A stretch of 64,000 nucleotides of DNA from Prado023 sp963747335 (GTDB lineage: Bacteria; Actinomycetota; Actinomycetes; S36-B12; CAIYMF01). The notes under the pieces were generated by a model. It had not been told where the DNA came from, did no database searches, and saw only the letters and a program-made list of their open reading frames with translations. Below are positions 1-7,981 of this stretch, in pieces (position 1 is the first letter of the stretch; each line of letters opens with the position of its first letter). Both the position numbers and the translations under genes were made by a program. The DNA lies in contig CAVVEV010000002.1 of assembly GCA_963747335.1 (NCBI GenBank), positions 124,001 through 188,000 of the forward strand, read 5' to 3'.

Positions 1-287
1 ATCAGTGCGGTGAAGAAGATCACGACGATGGAGCCCAGGACGCCGGCTCGAGCACCGGCCTCAGCCGGGGTGGTGTTGTTGTAGTTGGTGAAGAGCCGGG
101 CGTCGTAGCGACCCATGCCGTCCAGTGCCGTGGTGACCAGGAGGACGACCAGGACGCCGAGTGCGACCAGGAGGCTGAACCACAGCACCCCGAGGAAGAT
201 CAGGGACTTCGTGTTCTTGTCGCTGTTGCTCGCCCTGCGGCCGGCGAGGGTGACCTCTGGACTGTACTTCTCGGTGGGTGCGGGCAT
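1..287 (-). CDS. pstA: Phosphate ABC transporter permease PstA, N-terminal part
   Basis: Inner-membrane subunit of the PstSCAB high-affinity phosphate importer; pairs with PstC. Only the first ~95 residues are in the window; the gene runs off the left edge. The start overlaps the pstC stop as TGATG, the usual tight coupling in this operon. The visible part has a polar N-terminus (MPAPTEKYSPEV), a strong first transmembrane helix (about residues 30-52) and the start of a second hydrophobic stretch at the edge. Identity rests mainly on position after pstS-pstC and on this topology. pstB is expected next, outside the window. Confidence 0.85.
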   Translation of the reverse strand, partial: MPAPTEKYSPEVTLAGRRASNSDKNTKSLIFLGVLWFSLLVALGVLVVLLVTTALDGMGRYDARLFTNYNNTTPAEAGARAGVLGSIVVIFFTAL

Positions 288-1252
288 CAGTAGGCCTCCC
301 GGAACTTGCGGACCATCCGGATGCTGATCATGTTCACCACGAGCGTGAAGAGGAACAGCAGCAACCCGACAGCGAAGAGCGTGTCGTACTCCAGCGAGCC
401 GATGCGCGAGTCACCCAGGGCAGCGTTGGCGATGAACGCCGTCATGGTCAGTCCGCCCTCGAGCGGATCCGTGACCATCGTGGGTCGCTGCCCGGCGGCC
501 GTGGCGACGATCATCGTCTCGCCCAAGCCCCGCGAGATCCCCAGCACGATGGCCGCGGCTATCCCTGAGATCGCAGCGGGGAACACCACACGCAGCGTCG
601 TCTGCATCCTGTTGGCGCCCAGGGCGGCTGAGCCCTGCCTGATGGCCAGGGGCACGGCACTGAGCGCGTCCTCGGACAGGGAGGCCACCGTCGGGATGAT
701 CATGATGCCCAGCACCAGCCCGGCACTGAGCACGTTGAACGTGCCGACGGGCAGGCCGAGCCAATCCTGGAGCACCACCGGTGTCACGAAGGTGAGGGCG
801 AAGAAGCCGTAGACGACCGACGGGATGCCGGCCAGCAGCTCCAGGACCGGCTTGAGCCGCTTGCGGTTGCCCTCGCTGGCGTACTCCGAGAGGTACACAG
901 CAGCACCGAGCCCGAACGGGACCGCCACCAGCAGGGCGATCCCGGTCGTCCAGATCGTCGCGGTGATCAGCGGAAGGACACCGTAAGCCGGAGGCTTGAA
1001 CCGCGGCGCCCACTTGGTGCCTGTGAGGAACTCGCTGACCGACACCTGCTGGAAGAACGCGAGCGCGGGTTGGACGAGGGCGATCACGATGCCGATCGTG
1101 ATGACCACCGAGATCGCGGCGCACGCCAGGAGGCTGGCGATGATCAGCTTCTCGCCGTACCTCTTGTTGGTGCTCCGCAGGCTCATGCTCCCTGACGGAT
1201 CCACGCCCCGGGGGCCCGCGACCTGCGGGCCCCCGGCCGATGATGCGCTCAC
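287..1252 (-). CDS. pstC: Phosphate ABC transporter permease PstC
   Basis: Membrane permease of the Pst phosphate importer, 321 residues, normal length. It has a helix near residues 38-65, then the MetI-type permease domain with helices around 110-135, 145-165 and 190-210, and a cytoplasmic coupling loop near residues 215-245 (SAALGANRMQTTLRVVFPAA, the EAA-like motif that contacts PstB). The GTG start at 1252 is preceded by GAGGG at 5 nt, better than the internal ATG at 1186, whose purine run is only one base away. It lies 37 bp after pstS and overlaps pstA by one base, so the three form one transcript. Confidence 0.95.
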   Translation of the reverse strand: MSASSAGGPQVAGPRGVDPSGSMSLRSTNKRYGEKLIIASLLACAAISVVITIGIVIALVQPALAFFQQVSVSEFLTGTKWAPRFKPPAYGVLPLITATIWTTGIALLVAVPFGLGAAVYLSEYASEGNRKRLKPVLELLAGIPSVVYGFFALTFVTPVVLQDWLGLPVGTFNVLSAGLVLGIMIIPTVASLSEDALSAVPLAIRQGSAALGANRMQTTLRVVFPAAISGIAAAIVLGISRGLGETMIVATAAGQRPTMVTDPLEGGLTMTAFIANAALGDSRIGSLEYDTLFAVGLLLFLFTLVVNMISIRMVRKFREAY

Positions 1253-1289
1253 GTGCGCCCTCTTCCGTGTGTCGACCGGCCTGCCGATG

Positions 1290-2273
1290 CTACTTGAGCA
1301 GCGAGTCGAGGGCTGTCTGCGCCTCGGTGACCTGCTGATCGCTCAACGGGATGAACAGAGCCTTCTCGGCGATGGCCGCATCGTTGGCGACGTAGAACTG
1401 GACGAAGTCCGACACCTGCGACTTGGAGGCCATGGACGCCTTCGACGGGTAGATGAACAACGGGCGCGACAGCGGCACGTAGGTACCGTTCGACGCCGTC
1501 TCGGCGCTGGGGGCGACGCACCCGTCGCCCGCATCGATCTCGACAGCGTTCACCGAGTCCATGTTCTCCTCGAAGTACGAGTAGCCGAGGTACCCCAGGC
1601 CGCCTTCCGTACCCTTGACGCCGGTCACGGTGACGTTGTCGTCCTCGCTCGGGTTGTAATCGGTGCGGGACGCACCCTCCTCACCGTTGATGACATCGGT
1701 GAAGTAGTCGAAGGTGCCCGAGTCCGTACCAGCACCGTAGAGCTCCAGCGCGACGTCCGGGAAGTCGGAGCGCACCTGGTTCCAGTTGGTGACCTTGCCC
1801 TCGGAAGCCGGCGCCCAGATCGTCGCCAGCTCCTCGACGGTGAGGCACGTGGCCCAGGTGTTCTCCTTGTTCACGATCACGGTGAGAGCGTCATTGGCCA
1901 CGGGGATGGACGCGTACTCGATACCGTTGGCCGCGCAGTCAGCGGCCTCCTCGTCCTTGATGGGGCGGGAAGCGTCGGAGATGTCGGTCTCACCCGCGCA
2001 GAACTTCTTGAACCCACCACCGGTACCGGACTGGCCGACGGTCACGTTGATCGCGGCACCCTCAGGCGTGGCCTTGAACAGCTCGCCGGCAGCCGCGCTG
2101 AGCGGCCCGACGGTCGATGATCCGTCGATCCGGACCTCTCCGGTGGAGCCAGCTGCGCCCGCGCTTCCGCTGCCAGCATCGGTGGGGGTGTCCTCGTTCT
2201 GGCCACCGCAGGCGGTCAGGAGCAGGGTGGGGATGGCCAGCGCAGCCGCCATCTTGATTCGGGTGCTTCCCAT
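1290..2273 (-). CDS. pstS: Phosphate-binding lipoprotein PstS
   Basis: Extracytoplasmic phosphate receptor of the Pst system, 327 residues. A signal peptide ends in a lipobox (LLLTACGG, Cys about residue 21), so it is a lipid-anchored protein, followed by a Ser/Gly/Thr-rich linker. Phosphate-binding signatures are visible: IDGSSTVGPLS near the N-terminus, ISDASRPIKDEE in the middle and YGAGTDSGTFDYFTD later. The open frame extends upstream to 2747, but the ATG at 2273 directly begins the signal peptide, and the upstream part reads through the promoter and the neighbouring lyase. The PHO box about 90-107 bp upstream predicts induction on phosphate limitation. Confidence 0.97.
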   Translation of the reverse strand: MGSTRIKMAAALAIPTLLLTACGGQNEDTPTDAGSGSAGAAGSTGEVRIDGSSTVGPLSAAAGELFKATPEGAAINVTVGQSGTGGGFKKFCAGETDISDASRPIKDEEAADCAANGIEYASIPVANDALTVIVNKENTWATCLTVEELATIWAPASEGKVTNWNQVRSDFPDVALELYGAGTDSGTFDYFTDVINGEEGASRTDYNPSEDDNVTVTGVKGTEGGLGYLGYSYFEENMDSVNAVEIDAGDGCVAPSAETASNGTYVPLSRPLFIYPSKASMASKSQVSDFVQFYVANDAAIAEKALFIPLSDQQVTEAQTALDSLLK

Positions 2274-2361
2274 GGTGTTCCTCTTCTTGGTCTGGTGTTG
2301 TGCAGGGTGTGTACTCACGGGTCGCACCGTAGGCACCCATTCCGACGCAGAGGGGGGACGC

Positions 2362-2380
2362 GGGTGAACACCGGGTGAAC
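2362..2380 (-). promoter_or_regulatory. PHO box (PhoP operator) upstream of pstS
   Basis: Two copies of GGGTGAAC on the plus strand (2362-2369 and 2373-2380), exactly 11 bp apart. Read toward pstS this is GTTCACCC-N3-GTTCACCC, the direct-repeat-unit arrangement described for PhoP boxes in Streptomyces and other actinobacteria. It lies 89-107 bp upstream of the pstS ATG. What is seen is the repeat; binding by PhoP is inferred from the family. Confidence 0.85.
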
Positions 2381-2454
2381 TCACCCCGACCAGTGCGCTG
2401 CAACCCCTGCATTCCGCACGGGAAATCGGACGAATGTGACGCGGTTCACAGGCG

Positions 2455-3357
2455 TCAGCCCGTCGGGAACCGCCCTGCGCGAGGCAGATAGGCCGGGAGA
2501 TCGCGCCCCAGCTGGGATCCGAGCCACTGGCTGGCAAGGATCGCCGCATCGAGGTCCACCCCCGTGGCGTACCCGCTGCGGTGCAGCGCATAGACCAGGT
2601 CCTCCGTGGCGATGTTGCCCGTGGCCCGGGGTGCGAACGGGCAGCCGCCGATCCCGCCGAGGCTGGCGTCAAGGACGCCGACCCCGGCGTCGGCGGCAGC
2701 CAGGGCGTTGGCATACCCGGTGTTGCGGGTGTTGTGGAAGTGCGCACGCAGGCGCAGGTCGCCGATCAGCTCGCGGACGGCGGCCACGCGGGTCGACACA
2801 TCCCGGGGGACCGCAACGCCGATGGTGTCAGCGATCGCAACCTCCTTGACGCCCGTCGCGGCCACCTGCTCGACGACCCGGCGGAGCCTGTCCACCGACA
2901 CCTCGCCGGAGAACGGGCAGCCGAACGCCACGGACAGCGTGACGGTGGGGAGGATCCCGGCCGCGCGGGCCAGGGGGACCACCTCGGCGACGACCGCAAC
3001 CGCCTGCTCGCTGGTCATCGCCTGGTTGGCCTGGGAGAACTCGTCGGTGACGCTCACGACGCAGTTGACCTCGTCCACGCCAGCGGCTGCCGCGCGGTGG
3101 AACCCCCGGGTGTTGAGCACCAGCCCGATCCACGAGGCCGGCCCCTCGACCGCGGCCCGCACCCCGGCAACGACGGCTTCGCCGTCGGCCATCTGCGGGA
3201 CAAGCTTCGGATTGACGAACGAGGCGACCTCCGCCCGGCGCAGGCCTGCCGATGCGCAGCGTGCGATGAGCTCGACCTTCTGCTCCGTGCTCAGCCGGGC
3301 GGAGTCGTTCTGCAACCCGTCCCGGGCGCTGACCTCGACGATGTCGATCGCGTTCAT
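2455..3357 (-). CDS. mvaB: Hydroxymethylglutaryl-CoA lyase
   Basis: Cleaves 3-hydroxy-3-methylglutaryl-CoA to acetyl-CoA and acetoacetate, the last step of leucine catabolism. 300 residues, a complete DRE-TIM metallolyase barrel. The start carries the family signature VEVSARDGLQND with the metal and substrate residues R and D. The HMG-CoA lyase Cys loop is near the C-terminus (SLGGIGGCPFAPRATGN), and the metal-binding HFHNT motif is about residue 205. Other DRE-TIM enzymes such as isopropylmalate synthase are longer and lack the GCPFAP loop. It ends 181 bp from the pstS start and is transcribed with the small metal-binding protein upstream (4-bp gap). Confidence 0.95.
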   Translation of the reverse strand: MNAIDIVEVSARDGLQNDSARLSTEQKVELIARCASAGLRRAEVASFVNPKLVPQMADGEAVVAGVRAAVEGPASWIGLVLNTRGFHRAAAAGVDEVNCVVSVTDEFSQANQAMTSEQAVAVVAEVVPLARAAGILPTVTLSVAFGCPFSGEVSVDRLRRVVEQVAATGVKEVAIADTIGVAVPRDVSTRVAAVRELIGDLRLRAHFHNTRNTGYANALAAADAGVGVLDASLGGIGGCPFAPRATGNIATEDLVYALHRSGYATGVDLDAAILASQWLGSQLGRDLPAYLPRAGRFPTG

Positions 3358-3361
3358 GACG

Positions 3362-3565
3362 TCAGGCCAGCGCGTATCCGGCCTCGTCGACCGCCGCCGC
3401 CATCTGGTCCCGGGTGGGGTCTGTCGCCGCAGCGACGGTCACCGCACCGGTCTCGAGGTCGATCTCGACCGACTCGACGCCGTCGATGGCGCAGACCTCC
3501 TCGGTGACGGCCTTCACGCAGTGCCCGCAGGTCATCCCGGTCACTGTCCAGATGCTTGTCGACAT
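3362..3565 (-). CDS. Heavy-metal-associated domain protein (CopZ-like chaperone)
   Basis: A 67-residue single-domain ferredoxin-like fold protein of the HMA/CopZ family. The metal site is GMTCGHC near residues 10-16, with two Cys that coordinate Cu(I). The rest follows the usual pattern (AVTEEVCAIDGVESVEIDLE, then a C-terminal Tyr near residue 64). It is cytosolic and probably hands copper to a P-type ATPase, though no copper ATPase is in the window. The ATG at 3565 has a TAGCCT -10 box exactly 7 nt upstream and no Shine-Dalgarno sequence, so the mRNA is probably leaderless. The HMG-CoA lyase follows after 4 bp. Confidence 0.92.
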   Translation of the reverse strand: MSTSIWTVTGMTCGHCVKAVTEEVCAIDGVESVEIDLETGAVTVAAATDPTRDQMAAAVDEAGYALA

Positions 3566-3626
3566 GGCCCCAAGGCTACTCGTTCACCTTCGCCGCATAG
3601 GGTGCGACCGACGGAGGTGGTGGGCC

Positions 3627-3806
3627 ATGGGGAAGGACGGCAAGGGTGACAGCCCCTTGCACCTGGTCGAGAAGGGCAACTTCACGCATGCGCGTTGTGA
3701 ATGCGGGTGGCGCGGACCCGGCCGACGCTCCAGGAAGCGGGCCCGCGAGGACGCGGCAGCCCACCTGGAGGAACGCTGCAAGGCCTTCAAGAAGGGCAAG
3801 AACTAG
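3627..3806 (+). CDS. Small Cys/Arg-rich hypothetical protein
   Basis: A 59-residue protein, very basic, with a CEC pair in the stretch ARCECGWRGPGRRSRKRARE and a third Cys in EERCKAF. The ATG at 3627 has GGAGGTGG 7 nt upstream. An open frame extends upstream to 3414 but only as antisense of the chaperone gene. It is divergent from the copper-chaperone gene. The Cys spacing and basic tail suggest a small zinc- or nucleic-acid-binding protein, but I do not recognise a family and no function is claimed. Confidence 0.65.
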   Translation: MGKDGKGDSPLHLVEKGNFTHARCECGWRGPGRRSRKRAREDAAAHLEERCKAFKKGKN

Positions 3807-3960
3807 CACGAACCACAGCCACGAGCCCCACGCCCCACGCCCCAAACCCCCAAGCCCCACGCCATCTGGTCCGCCATCGCGCGGACCACCCCGCGGGTCG
3901 TCCGCCTGTGCGAGCGGGAACAGTCGCAGGAGCGGACGAGAACGGGAGATCGCGAGGGTC

Positions 3961-5178
3961 CTAGATCGTGATGCCCTTGCCCACGGCGACGATGCCCGCG
4001 TCGGACACCGTGAAGCGCTCGCGGTCGGCGTCGAGGTGCACGCCGACCTGCGCCCCATCGGGGACCACCACGTTCTTGTCGAGGATCGTGTTGCGCACGA
4101 CCGCCCCGCGCCCGATGCGCACACCGGGCATGAGGACCGCACCCTCCACGTAGGCGCCCTGCAGGACGCGCACGTCCTGGGCAAGCACCGACGAGCGGAC
4201 GTGCCCGCCGGCGATGACCGACCCGGCGCCGATGATCGACTCGTGGGCGTTGCCACCCTCGACGAACTTCGCCGGCGGCGGCGAGCCCAGCGAGGAGGTG
4301 ATGATCGGCCACTCGCGGTTGTAGAGGTTGAAGATCGGGTGCACGCTCACGAGGTCCATGTGCGCCTCGTGGTAGGCATCGATCGAGCCCACGTCCTTCC
4401 AGTACCCGCGATCCCGGTCGGTCTGGCCAGGGATCTCGTTGGTGCCGAAGTCGTACACGTGGGCACCGCCCTGCGACGTCAGCGCCGGGATGATGTTGCC
4501 GCCCATGTCGTGGACGGAGGAGTCGTCGGCCGCGTCGGCACGCAGGGTGTCGACCAGCCACTCGCGGGAGAAGATGTAGTTGCCCATGGAGATGAACGAC
4601 TCGTCCGGCGAGCCCGGCACGGCCGGCGGGTCAGCCGGCTTCTCGTGGAACGCCGTGATCTTGGTGGAGTTCGCGTCCTGCTCGATGACACCGAACTCCG
4701 AGGCCTCCGAACGTGGCTTGCGGATACCGGCCACGGTCACGGCCGCACCGGAGTCGATGTGCTGCTCGAGCATCTGCCGGGGGTCCATCCGGTAGATGTT
4801 GTCCGCGCCGAAGACCAGCAGGTAGTCGGGGTCCTCGTCCTCGATGAGGTTCATGCTCTGGTAGATGGCGTCCGCCGATCCGGTGTACCAGCGAGGGCCG
4901 AGCCGCTGCTGCGCCGGGACGGCCGTGACGTAGTCCCCGAGGATCGCGGGCATGGCCCAGGTCTGGGTCACGTGCCGGTCCAGCGAGTGCGACTTGTACT
5001 GCGTGAGCACGGCGATCCTGGCGAACCCGGCATTCACGAGGTTGCTCAGGACGAAGTCGATGAGCCGGTAGGAGCCACCGAACGGGACGGCCGGCTTGGC
5101 GCGATCGGCGGTCAGGGGCATCAGTCGCTTGCCCTCTCCGCCGGCGAGGACGATTCCGAGTACGCGAGGGTTCGACAT
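3961..5178 (-). CDS. glgC: Glucose-1-phosphate adenylyltransferase GlgC
   Basis: Makes ADP-glucose from glucose-1-phosphate and ATP, the committed donor step for glycogen and maltose-1-phosphate. 405 residues, the normal actinobacterial length. The nucleotidyltransferase domain starts at LGIVLAGGEGKRLMPLT with AKPAVPFGGSYRLIDF, and the C-terminal left-handed beta helix starts around residue 290. The frame opens 99 bp further upstream, but the ATG at 5178 (MSNPRVLG) matches family starts and has a TACCGT -10 box 7 nt before it, indicating a leaderless transcript. It is divergent from glgA. Confidence 0.96.
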   Translation of the reverse strand: MSNPRVLGIVLAGGEGKRLMPLTADRAKPAVPFGGSYRLIDFVLSNLVNAGFARIAVLTQYKSHSLDRHVTQTWAMPAILGDYVTAVPAQQRLGPRWYTGSADAIYQSMNLIEDEDPDYLLVFGADNIYRMDPRQMLEQHIDSGAAVTVAGIRKPRSEASEFGVIEQDANSTKITAFHEKPADPPAVPGSPDESFISMGNYIFSREWLVDTLRADAADDSSVHDMGGNIIPALTSQGGAHVYDFGTNEIPGQTDRDRGYWKDVGSIDAYHEAHMDLVSVHPIFNLYNREWPIITSSLGSPPPAKFVEGGNAHESIIGAGSVIAGGHVRSSVLAQDVRVLQGAYVEGAVLMPGVRIGRGAVVRNTILDKNVVVPDGAQVGVHLDADRERFTVSDAGIVAVGKGITI

Positions 5179-5185
5179 GACTGCC

Positions 5186-5268
5186 ACGGTAGTCACCAGA
5201 CGGCCCGCAAGGCGCGGCGGGAAGGGCGTCCGGGCAGCGCGCATCCGCCCTCTGCCCGGACCTAGGCT
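5186..5268. promoter_or_regulatory. Divergent leaderless promoters of glgC and glgA
   Basis: The 97 bp between the two start codons hold a -10 hexamer for each gene: TACCGT (minus strand, 5186-5191) 7 nt before the glgC ATG, and TAGGCT (plus strand, 5263-5268) 7 nt before the glgA ATG. Neither gene has a Shine-Dalgarno sequence. Both are therefore probably translated from leaderless mRNAs, and the back-to-back layout permits shared control of ADP-glucose synthesis and use. Confidence 0.7.
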
Positions 5269-5275
5269 GCCGGGC

Positions 5276-6445
5276 ATGAGAATCGGATTGCTGACAAGGG
5301 AATGGCCCCCGGAGGCCTACGGAGGTGCCGGCGTCCACGTCGAGTACCTGGCACGCGAGCTGCGCAAGCTCATCGACGTCGACGTGCAGTGCTGGGGAGC
5401 CCCGCGCACCGACGCCAACGCCCATCAGGTGCCCGAGACCCTGGCGGGCGCCAACGCCTCGCTGCAGACCATGGGCATCTCCCTGGCGATGGTGGCGGCC
5501 AGCGAGGGGGTGGACCTGCTGCACTCGCACACCTGGTACGCCAACTTCGCCGGGCACGCCGGCGGGATCTACCTCGACGTGCCACACGTCATCTCGGCAC
5601 ACTCCCTGGAGCCCAAGCGGCCCTGGAAGGCCGAGCAGCTCGGCGGCGGCTACCGGCTGTCGTCCTGGGTCGAGAAGACGGCCTACGAGGGCGCTGACCG
5701 GATCATCGCGGTCAGCCACGGGATGCGCGGCGACGTGCTGGAGTCCTACCCGGACGTGGACCCGGCGAAGGTCGACGTGGTCCACAACGGCATCGACACC
5801 GAGCTCTACCAGCCCGACCGCAACACCGACCTGATCGAGTCGGTCGGCATCGACCCCACCCGGCCCTACGCGCTGTTCGTGGGTCGGATCACCCGCCAGA
5901 AGGGCATCGCGCACCTGCTCAAGGCCGCCGCCCAGATGGACCCGGACATCCCCCTGGTGCTCATCGCGTCGTCGCCGGACACCCCCGAGCTCGGGGCCGA
6001 GGTGGAGGCCGGAGTGGCCGCCCTGCGGGCGAGCAAGGGCGAGGCCAACATGCTGTGGGTCAACGAGCACCTGAGCAGGGCACACCTCGTCCAGGCGCTG
6101 ACCCATGCCGGGGTCTTTGCCTGCCCCTCGGTCTACGAGCCGCTGGGCATCGTCAACCTCGAGGCGATGGCCTGTGAGACGGCTGTGGTCGCCAGTGACG
6201 TCGGGGGCATCCCCGAGGTCGTCGTCGAGGGCGAGACCGGTCACCTCGTGCACTACGACGAGTCCGACCCGGTCGCCTTCGAGACCGGCGTGGCTGACGC
6301 GCTCACGAAGGTCATGTCCGACCCCGCCAGGGCCGCCACCATGGGCGTCGCCGGACGCCAGCGCGCCGTCGGTGAGTTCGGCTGGGACAAGATCGCGCGG
6401 ATCACCGTCGACGTCTACCAGAGAGCCATCGACGGGCGCGGATGA
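5276..6445 (+). CDS. glgA: Glycogen synthase / alpha-maltose-1-phosphate synthase (GlgA/GlgM type)
   Basis: GT4-type glycosyltransferase using ADP-glucose, 389 residues. Actinobacterial members of this length, homologous to mycobacterial Rv1212c, act as GlgM making maltose-1-phosphate, or as GlgA; sequence alone does not separate the two. The N-terminal Rossmann domain begins MRIGLLTREWPPEAYGGAGV with the donor-binding G loop. The C-terminal domain has VGRITRQKGI and the donor E-x7-E motif in FACPSVYEPLGIVNLEAMAC. The ATG at 5276 is preceded by TAGGCT at 7 nt (leaderless). Divergent partner of glgC. Confidence 0.95.
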   Translation: MRIGLLTREWPPEAYGGAGVHVEYLARELRKLIDVDVQCWGAPRTDANAHQVPETLAGANASLQTMGISLAMVAASEGVDLLHSHTWYANFAGHAGGIYLDVPHVISAHSLEPKRPWKAEQLGGGYRLSSWVEKTAYEGADRIIAVSHGMRGDVLESYPDVDPAKVDVVHNGIDTELYQPDRNTDLIESVGIDPTRPYALFVGRITRQKGIAHLLKAAAQMDPDIPLVLIASSPDTPELGAEVEAGVAALRASKGEANMLWVNEHLSRAHLVQALTHAGVFACPSVYEPLGIVNLEAMACETAVVASDVGGIPEVVVEGETGHLVHYDESDPVAFETGVADALTKVMSDPARAATMGVAGRQRAVGEFGWDKIARITVDVYQRAIDGRG

Positions 6446-6460
6446 CCCACGGAGGAGCGC

Positions 6461-7972
6461 ATGGCTGAGTTCGACCCCCAGCGTGGGATCGACTTCCCGA
6501 TCGTCAATGGCCGGCAGTCGTCGATGGACACGGGACGGGCTGTGTTCGCCGACGCTGCGCGCGCCACCGATGCTGAGCTCGCCCAGCGGATCGAGGACAC
6601 CGAGAACTGGCGCAAGGGGTACATGGCTCCGGCGCGCGACCTGGTCGTCTCCGGCCTGAGGGCCGGCGGGGGCTCGGTGGCGATGAGCCGCGACGGGCTC
6701 GACTCGCTCCACCGGCAGTTCACCTTCACCCGGGACGGGCGGGCCACGGATCTTGCCGAGGCATTCGCGAGCCATACCGAGCCGCGGTTCACCACGGCCG
6801 AGGTCGTGGGCCAGGGCCGCGGGGTCGCCGAGCTGGTGATCCCCTACCACGGGCGCATGCTGGCCGGACCGGACCTGCGCCACCAGCTCGACGTCTGGGT
6901 GGCCAACGGGATCGTGGAGCCGAGCTTCGCCCACGCCATCGAGACGGTCATGGCCCACCCGGAGTGGCTGGACCTCACGGGCGTGGACTTCGCCGTGCTC
7001 GGCGCCGGGGCCGAGATGGGTCCCTTGGCGTGCCTGTTGGACTGGGGCGCGACGGTCTGGGCCGTCGACCTGCCGCGGCCGGACCTGTGGCGGCGGATCA
7101 TCGCCGACGCCGAGCGCCGGGCCGGCCGGCTGCGGGTTCCGCTCCCGATCGATGGTCCGGACCGGACGCACCTGGAAGGCCCGGCCCTGGCTGCGGTCGC
7201 CGGCGCGGACCTGCTGACCCAGGGCCCCGAGATCCGGACGTGGCTGGCCGGGATCGGCCGCCCGTTCACTCTGGGCAACTACGTCTACGCCGACGGCGCC
7301 CTGCATGTGCGCGTCTCCCTTGCGATCGACGCGATCAGCATGGACCTCGTGCGCACCGGTCACGACGTCATGCTGGCGTGGCTTGCCACACCGACCGATG
7401 TGTTCGCAGCTCCGATCGAGGCCGTCGAGGAGTCCCGGCGGCGCTGGCGCTCGGCCGGCGTGTGGCGCTATGCACGCTCGCCGCTGCGGTTGGCCGGACA
7501 GTTCGAGAAGAACTACCCGGACACTGTCTTCACCTCCACGGGGGTCGAGTACGGCATCAGCGACTGCCTCGTGAGCCAGCAGGGTCCCAACTACCTGCTC
7601 GCCAAGCGACTGCAGCGCTGGCGGGCCATGGCCGCGCGCGAGGACGGCGTCCGGGTGTCGCTCAACGTCGCACCGAGCACGCGGACCAAGTCGGTGATCA
7701 AGAACAAGGCGCTGGCCGCGGCCTACGCCGGCGCCGGACGGTTCGGTCTGGAGATCTTCGAGCCGGACACGTCCAACGCCATCATGGCCGCGCTCCTGGT
7801 CCACGACCTGCACAACCCGGCCTCCACCGCGAACCCCACGGTGCCCATCTCGCACCCGATGCAGCTGTTCGTCGACGGGTCGTGCCACGGCGGGCTCTGG
7901 CGCTCGGAGTATGCGGCCCGCTCGGTGCTCGGGATCGCGGCGATCTCCGGCATGTTCGAGCGCAACGCCTGA
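6461..7972 (+). CDS. Uncharacterised protein with Rossmann-like motif
   Basis: A 503-residue protein I cannot assign to a named family. The N-terminal ~150 residues are alpha/beta with an acidic start. Around residues 175-185 lies FAVLGAGAEMGPL followed by WGATVWAVDLPRP, which fits a Rossmann GxGxxxG loop and the acidic residue ending beta-2, so NAD(P) or SAM binding is plausible. The C-terminal half has conserved-looking blocks (EKNYPDTVFTSTGVEYGISD; NVAPSTRTKSVIKNKAL). No signal peptide or membrane segment is seen. The start at 6461 follows GGAGGAGCGC. It sits 15 bp after glgA and 9 bp before the M20 peptidase, suggesting co-transcription. Confidence 0.85.
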   Translation: MAEFDPQRGIDFPIVNGRQSSMDTGRAVFADAARATDAELAQRIEDTENWRKGYMAPARDLVVSGLRAGGGSVAMSRDGLDSLHRQFTFTRDGRATDLAEAFASHTEPRFTTAEVVGQGRGVAELVIPYHGRMLAGPDLRHQLDVWVANGIVEPSFAHAIETVMAHPEWLDLTGVDFAVLGAGAEMGPLACLLDWGATVWAVDLPRPDLWRRIIADAERRAGRLRVPLPIDGPDRTHLEGPALAAVAGADLLTQGPEIRTWLAGIGRPFTLGNYVYADGALHVRVSLAIDAISMDLVRTGHDVMLAWLATPTDVFAAPIEAVEESRRRWRSAGVWRYARSPLRLAGQFEKNYPDTVFTSTGVEYGISDCLVSQQGPNYLLAKRLQRWRAMAAREDGVRVSLNVAPSTRTKSVIKNKALAAAYAGAGRFGLEIFEPDTSNAIMAALLVHDLHNPASTANPTVPISHPMQLFVDGSCHGGLWRSEYAARSVLGIAAISGMFERNA

Positions 7973-7981
7973 TCGGCGCAC

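Noticed and set aside
2274..2747. Upstream in-frame extension of pstS
   Set aside because: It would read through the PHO box and into the antisense of the HMG-CoA lyase gene and would precede the signal peptide; the ATG at 2273 starts a normal lipoprotein.
4631..7981. Long minus-strand open frame of over 1,000 codons
   Set aside because: It lies antisense to glgA, the Rossmann-like gene and part of glgC; codon pattern and Gly/Arg/His-rich composition are typical of a shadow frame in high-GC DNA.
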